64,000 nucleotides of DNA from JANOBD01 sp031411495 (GTDB lineage: Bacteria > Planctomycetota > Phycisphaerae > Tepidisphaerales > Tepidisphaeraceae): NCBI GenBank assembly GCA_031411495.1, contig JANOBD010000127.1, positions 1 through 64,000 on the forward strand. The letters are read 5' to 3'. A model generated the notes under the pieces. That model made no database searches, was not told where the DNA came from, and saw nothing but the letters and a program-made list of their open reading frames with translations. The translations under genes and the position numbers were made by a program. This document shows, in pieces, positions 53,607 through 62,073 of this stretch; the first letter of the stretch is position 1; every line of letters starts with the position of its first letter.

Positions 53607-54131
53607 ATGACCGTACCGCATTTGAATCAGAAGTGGATGGCCGCGGCGTTTGCGGGCATTGTCCTGTTTGTCGGCTGTGACAAAGGTGGCGACACTCCGA
53701 GCACGCCGGCTGGCTCTACCGGATCCGCGAACCCGGCAGCACCGGCTGCGCAGGCGAGTCCCGCGGCACCGACGCCGGTTTCGGCCACGGTTGCTCCCGC
53801 GCGTGAAGGCTGGCCGACAGAAGAGGAAGCAAAGGCGACGATTCTGAAAATCGAGTACGACATCAACGCATCGGAAACGAACAAGTCGATCTGGCACGTA
53901 AAGGATTTCAAGCACGAGGTAAGATCGGTGAAGTTCGCGGAGTCCACGACGCAAAAGCAGATGAAGTACGGCGCCGCTGCCCAAACCGTCTATCCGGTCA
54001 AGATTCTTTACACGCAAATCACAGAATACACCGACAAGCCGACCACGCGCGTCGAAGCGGGCGCCGACGGCGCCTGGTTCTTCTACAAGAACAGCTTTGG
54101 CGAATGGACGGCAAAGTACGGCTCGGAGTGA
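53607..54131 (+). CDS. Small putative lipoprotein
   Basis: 174 residues from the ATG at 53607, which has GGAGG 8 nt before it. A lipobox-like LFVGC ends the export signal, followed by a Pro/Ala/Ser/Thr linker (about residues 30-60) and an alpha/beta domain (WPTEEEAKATILKIEYDINA; AWFFYKNSFGEWTAKYG). Outer-surface or periplasmic anchoring by lipid is inferred. Function unknown. Convergent with the next gene. Confidence 0.75.
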   Translation: MTVPHLNQKWMAAAFAGIVLFVGCDKGGDTPSTPAGSTGSANPAAPAAQASPAAPTPVSATVAPAREGWPTEEEAKATILKIEYDINASETNKSIWHVKDFKHEVRSVKFAESTTQKQMKYGAAAQTVYPVKILYTQITEYTDKPTTRVEAGADGAWFFYKNSFGEWTAKYGSE

Positions 54132-54153
54132 GCCATCGCGCGTCGCGATGATC

Positions 54154-56052
54154 TCATCGGCGACGGCGCATCAGGGGCGCAAGCCCTGCGAACCCGACGA
54201 ACGTGGCGGGTTCCGGCGCGAGCGAACGCGCCAGCGCCCAGTCCGCGGCGATGCCGGTCGGCGCGCCCTCGAACGCTGCGGGGTTGGTCTGGTAGTGCTG
54301 GGCAAGGATGAGCAGGTCGTCGAAGTTGACCAAGCCGTCGGCGGTGAAGTCGCCCGTACTCCAGATCTGTGCCGTCAAATCGTAGTGTTGAGCAACGATC
54401 AGGAGGTCGTCGAAGTCGACGCGGCCGTCGCGCGTGGCATCACCCGCCGAGACGACCGACGCGAGAAAGAGGCCGCCGTCCTGCGTGAAACCGCCGGCAC
54501 TGCTTCCGCCCACCAGGCCCATCGTGAAGGCGATCTGGCCTTGGTCGTTGAGGCTGACGAGCCGGCCATCCTGTCCGCCGCTTTCGTCGTTGAAAGCGAA
54601 GCTGCGGATGGTGCCGGTTTCTCCGTTGCCGAGCGGGACATTGTCGCCGGTGCGCGCCACCAGGCGCACGCCTGCAAGAGGGTCGAAGGAGAAGATGCCA
54701 TAGCCCGGCGTCACACCGGGATCGTTACCGCCGAGCTCGGCGAGGAATGCGGCCTGTCCGTGTGCGTTGAGCGCAACCCCGTAGATCGAGCGGTACACTG
54801 CCATATCGCTGACGTCCGCGGCCGCTTCGCCGAGTCGGACGATCTTCTGCACGTCGGTTCGGCTGGTCCCCGTGAAGATCGCGCGGTCGTCATACGGGCC
54901 GGTCACGTCGCCGCCACGCAGCATGCTCTGAAACACCACTCGGCCGTTCGCATTCATCACGATCGGGTCGGCGGCGACGATGTTGTCGAACCTCACGCCG
55001 GTGGTCATGCCGGGGGCGCTGTCGTCTTCGCGCATGATCACGCGAAGGTTTCCCGGCGTGCCTCCGTAGACCGCCTGGTCGTTGAGGTCATTGACCCCCG
55101 CACCCGTGAGGGTGGTCGCTAAAGCGATCTGGTTCGCGTTGTTGATCGCGAGGCTCGTTGCGGCTTCGGACCCGAACGTTACACCGGGCAGTTCGGGTGC
55201 CGCCTGACCGTTTTTCGCCACCAGTTGAACAGCGCCCAGAGGGCCGCTGAAGAGCGCGTTGCCGGCCAGCGCGAGATTCGAATCGCGCAGCGTGCTTCGG
55301 AACAGCACGTGTCCGTTGTCGTTGAGGACCGGTCCCAGCGACGGATAGACCGCCGAGGTCACGCCGAGCGCATAGGTCATTCCCGGCAGGCCGGGCGCGG
55401 CATCACCGGCGCGTGCCAAGGGTTGCACCGACTCCGCGTTTCCAACGAAGAATGCGGAGCTGTTATACACCGTGATGCCGGTGCCAGAGAGCGCCGCAGT
55501 GAAAGCGACCTGGTTCGAATGATTGAACAGTACCGGCGCGCTGAAAGGACTGCTCGTCGAACCTCGGCGGTAGAGAACGCCCGTTGGCAGGCCGGGCGCC
55601 TGCGCCCCTTCGCGGGCGGTGAGTGCGAGCGAACCCGGCGCGCCGGCGTAGATCGCGCTGTTATTCGTCGCGACGACGTCGCCGCCTTGCAGCGACACCG
55701 TCATCGCGACCTGGCCGGCGTGGTTCACCTTCGTGAACACGAACCCGCCGCTGAAGAACGCCGACGTACCCGGCGCGGCCTGTCCGGTGCCTGCCACGCG
55801 GTTCACGCCGCCGAGTGAACCTCCGGCGAGAAATGCGCCGGTGCTGTCTCCGGCGCTGGCGTCGATGTAACTCGCCCGGAACGCGACCACGCCGGCGTTG
55901 TTGATGGTCAGCGACGTCAGGTCGGAAATCGGTCCGGTTTGATTCGTGGATTGGCCGGCGACGACGACTGGCACGAACGGCGTTCCCGCCGAGGCCGTTA
56001 GTGGAATCATCGCGGAGGCGAAAAACAACGCATATCGAGTTCGAATTGACAT
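54154..56052 (-). CDS. Dockerin/PEP-CTERM surface protein with beta-propeller-like repeats
   Basis: 632 residues from the ATG at 56052 (AGGAAA upstream, then signal YALFFASAMIPLTASAG). A repeated unit of about 60-75 residues, of the type NNANQIALATTLTGAGVNDL...DQAVYGGTPGNLRV, recurs along the body (also NHSNQVAFTAALSGTGITVY, LNDNGHVLFRSTLRDSNLAL), typical of choice-of-anchor or DUF7453-type repeats. C-terminal dockerin-like repeats (DATRDGRVDFDDLLIVAQHY, then FTADGLVNFDDLLILAQHYQ) precede APEPATFVGFAGLAPLMRRR. Likely surface-anchored; ligand unknown. Confidence 0.85.
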   Translation of the reverse strand: MSIRTRYALFFASAMIPLTASAGTPFVPVVVAGQSTNQTGPISDLTSLTINNAGVVAFRASYIDASAGDSTGAFLAGGSLGGVNRVAGTGQAAPGTSAFFSGGFVFTKVNHAGQVAMTVSLQGGDVVATNNSAIYAGAPGSLALTAREGAQAPGLPTGVLYRRGSTSSPFSAPVLFNHSNQVAFTAALSGTGITVYNSSAFFVGNAESVQPLARAGDAAPGLPGMTYALGVTSAVYPSLGPVLNDNGHVLFRSTLRDSNLALAGNALFSGPLGAVQLVAKNGQAAPELPGVTFGSEAATSLAINNANQIALATTLTGAGVNDLNDQAVYGGTPGNLRVIMREDDSAPGMTTGVRFDNIVAADPIVMNANGRVVFQSMLRGGDVTGPYDDRAIFTGTSRTDVQKIVRLGEAAADVSDMAVYRSIYGVALNAHGQAAFLAELGGNDPGVTPGYGIFSFDPLAGVRLVARTGDNVPLGNGETGTIRSFAFNDESGGQDGRLVSLNDQGQIAFTMGLVGGSSAGGFTQDGGLFLASVVSAGDATRDGRVDFDDLLIVAQHYDLTAQIWSTGDFTADGLVNFDDLLILAQHYQTNPAAFEGAPTGIAADWALARSLAPEPATFVGFAGLAPLMRRRR

Positions 56053-56109
56053 TTCGGTTTCCTGCTTCACAAATTGCGATACCCTTTGGGATCGCGAAGG
56101 GGGTTCAAA

Positions 56110-57588
56110 TTAGATTTGATGATCGCGTGATTGTTTCGCCGGTGGCGACGATCGCAAAGGCGTACTAGGTGTTGTGCGGCGCCTGGCCCAGAGCTGTGCG
56201 ACCCAGAGCATCACTGCGGCTGTTGGTTCCGGCGCGAACGACCGGGCAATCGCCCAGTCGCTTTGGAACCCGACGTTCGTGGTGTCGATCCCCGCCGATG
56301 CGCCGGGGTAGTGCTGCGCGAGCGTGAGCAGGTCGGCGAAATCGACCACGAAGTCCACGTTGAAATCGCCGCTCCGCCAGTTCACACCGGACTGTCCGTA
56401 ATGCTGTGCGAGGACCAGCAGATCGTCGAAATTGACAGTGCCGTCGAGCGTTGCATCGCCCGGGGCCAGCCTGCGCGTTGGTGTGAGCAGGAACGATTGG
56501 ATGTTGCCGGCGGGGTTGATGCCACGCCCGACGATCTGGCCGGCGTCGTTGATTGACGCCGCCGAGCCCAGAATCCAACCGTCGCCACTGGTATCTTTCA
56601 GATCTTGGAGGTTCAGCATCATGCCGCCGAGTACGACAAACGGGCGTCCGTCCGCGACGGTGCTGCCCGGATGATCGACGTACGATCCGCCCACGATCTC
56701 GCGGTGGTTATTGATGGCGGCCGCGACGCTCACATCAAAGTATTCGCTGGTCGAGCCGAGTGTACCGAGGTCGATGAGAGGTCCGCCGTTGCCCGGTGCG
56801 AGAAACGCATGCTCGGGAACGCTGTAGGGCGTGAGGGTGGAGCTGCCGACGACGTCGCCGGCGTCATTGATCGCGTTGCCAAAGCTCGTCGAGCCACCGA
56901 GCGTGCCGAGGTTCACAAATGTGCCATCCGCGCGCGCTCGAAACGCCTGCACGGGGCTGAAGATGACGTCGACGTTGTTGTACGAGCCTGAGATCTGGCC
57001 GGACTCGTTGATGCCAGTCGCGGTCGTGCGCCTCCGGCCCAGGAGCGAGCGCATCTGACCGTTCTCGTAGATGAACGCCTGGTTGATATTGGCCGCCTGC
57101 GTGTAGCCCACGATCTGGCCGGCTTCGTTAATAGAACGGGCGAAACTGACGGAGTCGCCGAGGCGTCCGAGCGGAAGGTTTCCTCCTGCAGCCGCAGGCC
57201 GAAAGAGCGTCGCTTCGGTGAGCGTGATGTCACCTTTTGCCGATCCAACGATCTGGCCGAGGTTGTTGACGCTGTTGGCAGCGCTCGTGTTTTGCGGGGC
57301 GGTGTCGAAGGCACCCAGATCCAGCGGGGCTGAGCCTTCGCTCCATCGGAAGGCGCGGGTGGTTCCCGTGCTTGTGCCGTTGTCGAAGAAAATGGTGTTG
57401 GAACTGCCGACGACGACGCCGGCGTCGTTGATCCAACTCGCCGAATTGACGGTTCCGTTCGGCAGATATGGGATAGGCGTGAGGCGATACGCTGGCAAGA
57501 CGTCTGCATTCACTCGGGAACCTGCCAGAAGTGCGACCGACACACTCATGATTCCGAGACGTCTGGAAGCCAAAGCGAGACGATTCAT
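56110..57588 (-). CDS. HAF-repeat dockerin/PEP-CTERM protein
   Basis: 492 residues from the ATG at 57588 with GAGG upstream and a signal peptide (GIMSVSVALLAGSRVNA). At least six HAF-type repeats of about 45-55 residues, each with the pattern S-x-N-x-x-G-Q-I-V-G-x (SVNNLGQIVGSAKGD, SINEAGQIVGYTQAA, AINDAGDVVGSSTLT, SINDAGQIVGRGIN). Then dockerin-like repeats (GDATLDGTVNFDDLLVLAQ and DFADLLTLAQHY) and SFAPEPTAAVMLWVAQLWARR. Unusually, about 21 residues (TTPSTPLRSSPPAKQSRDHQ) follow the Arg cluster, so the sorting tail is not at the very end. Confidence 0.85.
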   Translation of the reverse strand: MNRLALASRRLGIMSVSVALLAGSRVNADVLPAYRLTPIPYLPNGTVNSASWINDAGVVVGSSNTIFFDNGTSTGTTRAFRWSEGSAPLDLGAFDTAPQNTSAANSVNNLGQIVGSAKGDITLTEATLFRPAAAGGNLPLGRLGDSVSFARSINEAGQIVGYTQAANINQAFIYENGQMRSLLGRRRTTATGINESGQISGSYNNVDVIFSPVQAFRARADGTFVNLGTLGGSTSFGNAINDAGDVVGSSTLTPYSVPEHAFLAPGNGGPLIDLGTLGSTSEYFDVSVAAAINNHREIVGGSYVDHPGSTVADGRPFVVLGGMMLNLQDLKDTSGDGWILGSAASINDAGQIVGRGINPAGNIQSFLLTPTRRLAPGDATLDGTVNFDDLLVLAQHYGQSGVNWRSGDFNVDFVVDFADLLTLAQHYPGASAGIDTTNVGFQSDWAIARSFAPEPTAAVMLWVAQLWARRRTTPSTPLRSSPPAKQSRDHQI

Positions 57589-57757
57589 TCTCAACCTCTG
57601 TGTGTCAAAACCGTGACAGCTTCGCGTGACCACCTAGATCGATTTCTACCGTATAGACTGCTGTGTCTTAGAACTACCCCGAGGACGTCCTGAGTATTCC
57701 GTCAATCTGACGTCATAGTGCAATTCAGACGGCGGATGGAGGTGCTGTCCGACAAAT

Positions 57758-57790
57758 CATAAAAGAGGCCGCTGAAAATCAGCGGCCTCT
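57758..57790 (-). terminator. Rho-independent terminator of the 57826-58515 gene
   Basis: Read leftward, AGAGGCCGCTGA and TCAGCGGCCTCT pair perfectly over 12 bp with a 3-nt loop and are followed by TTTTATGATT. It is 36 bp after the stop. The rest of the 57589-57825 gap shows nothing else. Confidence 0.92.
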
Positions 57791-57825
57791 GGGCAATCGG
57801 ACTCAAATTGGAAATAGAAGGGGCT

Positions 57826-58515
57826 TCAGGCTTGGCGGCGACGAACCGCCAGCATCGACAGGCCGCTCAGAGCCATCAGGCTCGTTGGTTCCGGAAAGAG
57901 AGTGATGATGATGCCGACATCCTTTTTCTCGATGAGCGAGGTGCCGTTCGGGTTGCTGTAGGCCTGCAGCACGTTGTTCAGAACGACCTGCACGCTGTGG
58001 GCGGACGCAGGGAGTGTGACGACGGCATTGCCGGCCCATTCCCCGTCGGCAGTGCCGGCGGTGGTGACGGGCATGGTCGGATTCGAGTTCATGGTAGCGG
58101 TGAAAACGCGGTTGCCGACCCAGTTGGCGTCGAGGACGCGAACGATGAGGTAGGCCCAGGCTTTCACGCCGCCGCCGTTGAAGATGGTGTAATCACCAAG
58201 TTCACCGAGGGAGACGCCGTTGATGGTGTTGCCTTGACTTGGCGAGGTCAGTGTGACGTACAGGCGGTCATTCTTCTGCGACGCCGGGCCGGTGGACCCG
58301 CCGGTGCTCTGAGCGACAAACCCGGCCGGGTTGAACGCCAGACCATTCGACTGGACGATCGGTTGGCCGAATAGGCCATTGTCGTCGCCGCCGTTCGCAT
58401 AAATGTAGTTCGCGGTGGAGCCGTTCGGCTGCAACCACGCGCCGGCAAAGCCAAGTGACGAAGTGAACGCAACGGCAAGCGCAACAGCGCTGGCGGCAAA
58501 AATCCCTTTACGCAT
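57826..58515 (-). CDS. Small PEP-CTERM secreted protein (paralogue of 27084-27824)
   Basis: 229 residues; GGGAGAG precedes the ATG and a signal peptide (AASAVALAVAFTSSLGFAGA) follows. The body is beta-rich (DDNGLFGQPIVQSNGLAFNP, RLYVTLTSPSQGNTINGVSL). It ends IEKKDVGIIITLFPEPTS, a hydrophobic stretch and RRRQA. It shares the end organisation, order of short strands and the GDYTIF/GDYALI element with the 27084-27824 protein. Role unknown. Confidence 0.85.
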   Translation of the reverse strand: MRKGIFAASAVALAVAFTSSLGFAGAWLQPNGSTANYIYANGGDDNGLFGQPIVQSNGLAFNPAGFVAQSTGGSTGPASQKNDRLYVTLTSPSQGNTINGVSLGELGDYTIFNGGGVKAWAYLIVRVLDANWVGNRVFTATMNSNPTMPVTTAGTADGEWAGNAVVTLPASAHSVQVVLNNVLQAYSNPNGTSLIEKKDVGIIITLFPEPTSLMALSGLSMLAVRRRQA

Positions 58516-59043
58516 TTTCGAACTCTCCCTTTTTCTCCAAGTCCGACTTCATTCATTCGCCCGGCGAAACCGGATCCGCCACATCGCGAACGAGGCCAAC
58601 CCCCAGACGAATTGCCCAATCCGTCTTGTGGGGCTTCCTGCCCGTCCTTCAGTGGGACGCGCAGGGCCGAACAGACTTCTTGTCCGGCGACAGCGGAGTA
58701 TATCTCAGCATTTGAGCGCGCCAACAAGATATTCGAGGGAACCTGATAATGCGTAAGTAATCGATAAATAGCTACTTGCGTCGGACATTGGCAGAATTGT
58801 TGCCGGAAATCACGGCTAAAGAATATTGCCACACCCGTCTTAACGCAAATTTACGATAATCCGACCGCTTGGAGCAAAGCCGTGATTTGGCCGAAGAGAG
58901 AGATACGCCGGTGACCCTGCGCGGCTTCGGACCAGGTGTGTGTCCGATAAAATTCCCAAGCTGCACGGCCACTTCGTTCGGTCGTGAACGCTCCGCGATT
59001 CGAAATCCGACTCGCGAGCACGACCTTAGCAAGAGGCGACCGC
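58516..59043. other. 528-bp gap between divergent genes
   Basis: Between the leftward PEP-CTERM gene and the rightward GH15 gene. The part 58690-58860 is more AT-rich than the surroundings. No open frame, hairpin or repeat that I can support. An in-frame GTG at 58984 could extend the GH15 protein by 20 residues, but the ATG at 59044 has the better AGAGG site. Confidence 0.4.
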
Positions 59044-61485
59044 ATGCCCCGCGACATCCCTGTCGGCAATGGCCGACTACTCATCACCTTCGATAATCGC
59101 TACCAGATCCGCGATTTCTATTTCCCTCACGTCGGTCAGGAGAATCACGGAGGCGCACAGCCTTTTAAGTTCGGCGTCTTTGTCGACGGTGAGAACGACT
59201 CGCGCGGACAGCTCTACTGGTCGACCGATCCCGCCTGGAACATCCGCCAGCGATATCTCAAGGACACGCTGACCACATCCGTCAGCCTCGACCACCGCGA
59301 TCTGAAGCTCTCGCTCTACTGCAACGACACTGTCGACTTCAACCGCAACATCTACGTGCGGAAGATCAAGATCAAGAACACCTCGGGCATCGCCCGGCGT
59401 GTGAAGGTCGTGAACCATCTCGACTTCAATATGTATGGCACGAAGATCGGCGACACGGCTTGCTTCGACCCTGCACTGACCGCCATGGTCACTTTCCGCG
59501 CCAAGCGCTATGTCATGTCGACATTCTTCGTCGACGGTCAACAGCGCGTCGACGAGTTCGCATGCGGCACCAGCGGCTTCGGCGGCGCCGAGGGCACATG
59601 GCGCGATGCCGAAGACGGCCACCTTCAAGGTAACCCCATCGCGCAAGGCGCGGTCGACTGCACGTCGCTCGTCGCACTCGATCTTCCGCCCGACGGCGAA
59701 CGCACGTGCTACCTGGTCATGATTGCCGGCGAGAGCCACGACGAGTTGACGATGCTTCACCGCTGGCTCGAGCGCAATCCGCCCCAGACCGTCATCGATC
59801 GAACCAATGCCTACTGGCGACTCTGGGTGAGCGGGATGAACCTCAACTTCGGCAACCTGCCTCCAAAGGTCGTCGAGCTGTTCAAGCGATCGCTGCTGAT
59901 CGTGCGCACACAGATCGACAATTCCGGCGGCATCATCGCCGCCAACGACACCGACATCATGCAATTCGCGCGGGATACGTATTCCTACGTCTGGCCGCGG
60001 GACGGCGCGCTCGTGGCCGACTCGCTCGACCTGGCAGGTTTCCCCGATCTGGCCCGCTCGTTCTATTCGTTCTGCCAGCGAGTCATCACCAAGGACGGCT
60101 ATTTCCTCCACAAGTACAACCCGGACGGCTCGCCGGCGAGTTCGTGGCACCCTTGGGTGCGCGATGGAAAGCCGGCGCTGCCGATCCAGGAAGATGAAAC
60201 CGCGCTCGTCGTCTGGGCGCTGTGGCGGCACTACTTTCGGTATCGAGACATTGAGTTTGTTCGCCCGCTCTGGGTGGATGTCGTTCAGCCGGCGGCCGAC
60301 TTCATGTGCCGCTATCGCGACCCTGAATCAGGATTGCCGCTGCCCAGCTACGACCTGTGGGAGGAGCGATGGGGCGTCCACGCCTTTACCGTCGCGACGG
60401 TGTATGGCGGGCTGCGGGCCGCGTACAACTTCGCGGTCGCGTTCGGCGATCGCGAACGAGCGCGTCGATACAAAACCGCCGCCGACGAGATCAAGCAAGG
60501 CGCCGCCAAGCACCTCTACTCGGAAAAGCTGGGCCGATTCGTCCGCCGCCTTGTTCCCAAGACGACGATCCTGACCGACACGCACGGTACGGTTCACGAA
60601 CTCGGCGACATGGCGCCGCCCGAAACCATTTACGAGGTGGACGAAACGGTGGATGCTGCGCTGTACGCCATCTACAAGTTTCATCTTTTCGAAGCAGACG
60701 ACCCGCGCGTTCAAGCGACCATGAACGCGGTGAAGGAGAAACTCTGGTGCAAAACGACCGTCGGCGGCGTGGCGCGCTACGAGCAGGACTATTACCACCG
60801 GGTGACGGACGACTTTTCGAAAGTGCCGGGCAATCCCTGGTTCATCTGCACGCTCTGGCTCGCGGACTACCTGATCGCCTGCGCCACGACGCACGAAGAG
60901 CTCAAGCTCGCGCTGCCGATCTTCGAATGGACGGCCGCCCACGCGCTGGAGAGCGGCGCGCTTGCCGAGCAGGTCAACCCCTTTACGAACGATCCGATGA
61001 GCGTGAGTCCGCTCACCTGGAGCCACGCGACGGTTGTCAGCGCGTGCGTGAAATACCTTGAGAAACTCCAGACCCTGCACACCGACAGTGCCGGGCGGCC
61101 GATCTTCCAGGTCAGGCGTCCGGGGACCGTGGAAGTCGCCAGCCAGGCGACATTCGGACGCTACGACGCCGACTTCGATCTTCCCGTGGGCCGCGAGACC
61201 ACGAGTCCGGCCGGGAAGTTCATCACGACCGACAAGGACAATCAGCGCGTCTCGGCAACCCTAGCGATTGACATGCTGGATTGCATCGGCTGCGGCATGT
61301 GCATCGCAAAGTGCCCGCAGAACGTGCTTCGCCAAGTGGACGGCAAGGCAATGGTCGACCTGCAGAAGCTGCACGACTGCGATCTCAACGGGGAATGTGT
61401 GCGAACCTGTCCGACCAAGGTCGTTCAGCTTCGCATCGAGCCGCTGGCGAAGGCTGATGAGACGGGCCATCGCGCGAGCGCGTGA
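59044..61485 (+). CDS. GH15 glucoamylase-like enzyme fused to a C-terminal ferredoxin domain
   Basis: 813 residues from the ATG at 59044 (AGAGG 7 nt before). Residues 1 to about 650 form a GH15 protein of the cytosolic bacterial/archaeal kind: a beta-sandwich N-terminus (GNGRLLITFDNRYQIRDFYF), then an (alpha/alpha)6 barrel with YVWPRDGALVADSLDLAGF, the likely acid Glu in YDLWEERWGVHAFT, and the likely base Glu in LAEQVNPFTNDP followed by PLTWSHA. No signal peptide. The last 75 residues are a ferredoxin-type domain: CIGCGMCIAKCP from C747, a complete [4Fe-4S] site, then CDLNGECVRTCP in which one Cys of the usual four is Asn. The reading frame is continuous across the junction. The expected substrate is an alpha-1,4-glucan or trehalose-like sugar; the purpose of the redox domain is unknown. 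Confidence 0.9.
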   Translation: MPRDIPVGNGRLLITFDNRYQIRDFYFPHVGQENHGGAQPFKFGVFVDGENDSRGQLYWSTDPAWNIRQRYLKDTLTTSVSLDHRDLKLSLYCNDTVDFNRNIYVRKIKIKNTSGIARRVKVVNHLDFNMYGTKIGDTACFDPALTAMVTFRAKRYVMSTFFVDGQQRVDEFACGTSGFGGAEGTWRDAEDGHLQGNPIAQGAVDCTSLVALDLPPDGERTCYLVMIAGESHDELTMLHRWLERNPPQTVIDRTNAYWRLWVSGMNLNFGNLPPKVVELFKRSLLIVRTQIDNSGGIIAANDTDIMQFARDTYSYVWPRDGALVADSLDLAGFPDLARSFYSFCQRVITKDGYFLHKYNPDGSPASSWHPWVRDGKPALPIQEDETALVVWALWRHYFRYRDIEFVRPLWVDVVQPAADFMCRYRDPESGLPLPSYDLWEERWGVHAFTVATVYGGLRAAYNFAVAFGDRERARRYKTAADEIKQGAAKHLYSEKLGRFVRRLVPKTTILTDTHGTVHELGDMAPPETIYEVDETVDAALYAIYKFHLFEADDPRVQATMNAVKEKLWCKTTVGGVARYEQDYYHRVTDDFSKVPGNPWFICTLWLADYLIACATTHEELKLALPIFEWTAAHALESGALAEQVNPFTNDPMSVSPLTWSHATVVSACVKYLEKLQTLHTDSAGRPIFQVRRPGTVEVASQATFGRYDADFDLPVGRETTSPAGKFITTDKDNQRVSATLAIDMLDCIGCGMCIAKCPQNVLRQVDGKAMVDLQKLHDCDLNGECVRTCPTKVVQLRIEPLAKADETGHRASA

Positions 61486-61512
61486 GTCTTTTGGTCGGGT
61501 GAGTCATTCACG

Positions 61513-61531
61513 CCGGGTCGTCGCGACCCGG
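61513..61531 (+). repeat. 8-bp stem hairpin after the GH15-ferredoxin gene
   Basis: CCGGGTCG/CGACCCGG with a 3-nt loop, preceded by ATTCA as in the REPs at 35950 and 32842. It may be another REP-type palindrome or a weak terminator without a T-run. Confidence 0.5.
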
Positions 61532-61629
61532 AATCCTAAAGTTCGCACAATCGGGACGAACCCGCGTGTGAAATCCGATGCCCATTGGGTTGAGATCCCG
61601 AATCTGAAACAAAACCGGAGATGCATAGC

Positions 61630-62073
61630 ATGACAATTGTTGCCGACAGAGACAAAAGCACCGATAATCAACCGACCATTCTCAACGCGAAGTCGCATCT
61701 GGAGGGTCCGGTGAATCTAAGTCTTGTCGCGATCGAAAAAGAAGGCCTGGTCAAACTGGCCGCATCCGGTTCGATCACTGCCGAAAATTTCGACCCGAGT
61801 GGAAAGAACCCGCTCGAGCGACTGCTCGGCGAGAACTGGGCGACCTTCCGCGTCATCCTCGATATGCGGCAAACGACGTACATCGATTCCAGCGCCATCG
61901 GCTGGCTGATCGGTTCCCACAAAGCGTTCAAAGCCGGCGGCGGCGGAATGGTCCTGCATGACGTTCCCGTCTCCATCCGCCAGATGCTCGAGTTGCTTCA
62001 CGTCGACAAGGTGATTCCCATTGCTCCCAACGCGCAGGCAGCCCGCAGCGTCGTCACAGGAGAAAACAAATGA
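61630..62073 (+). CDS. STAS-domain protein (anti-sigma antagonist-like)
   Basis: 147 residues from the ATG at 61630; GGAG is 9 nt before it, whereas an ATG at 61621 is too close to the site. STAS fold: strand VKLAASGSITAENFD, then VILDMRQTTYIDSSAIGWLI, where the second Ser of IDSSAIG is the usual phosphorylation position in SpoIIAA-like proteins. It switches a partner on or off by phosphorylation or by contact. No kinase or phosphatase gene adjoins; instead the stop overlaps the start of the next gene (ATGA). Confidence 0.88.
   Translation: MTIVADRDKSTDNQPTILNAKSHLEGPVNLSLVAIEKEGLVKLAASGSITAENFDPSGKNPLERLLGENWATFRVILDMRQTTYIDSSAIGWLIGSHKAFKAGGGGMVLHDVPVSIRQMLELLHVDKVIPIAPNAQAARSVVTGENK

Noticed and set aside
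54097..55818. Rightward frames opposite the 54154-56052 surface protein
   Set aside because: Arg/Glu/Ala-rich antisense shadows of a gene with clear signal peptide, repeats, dockerins and sorting tail.
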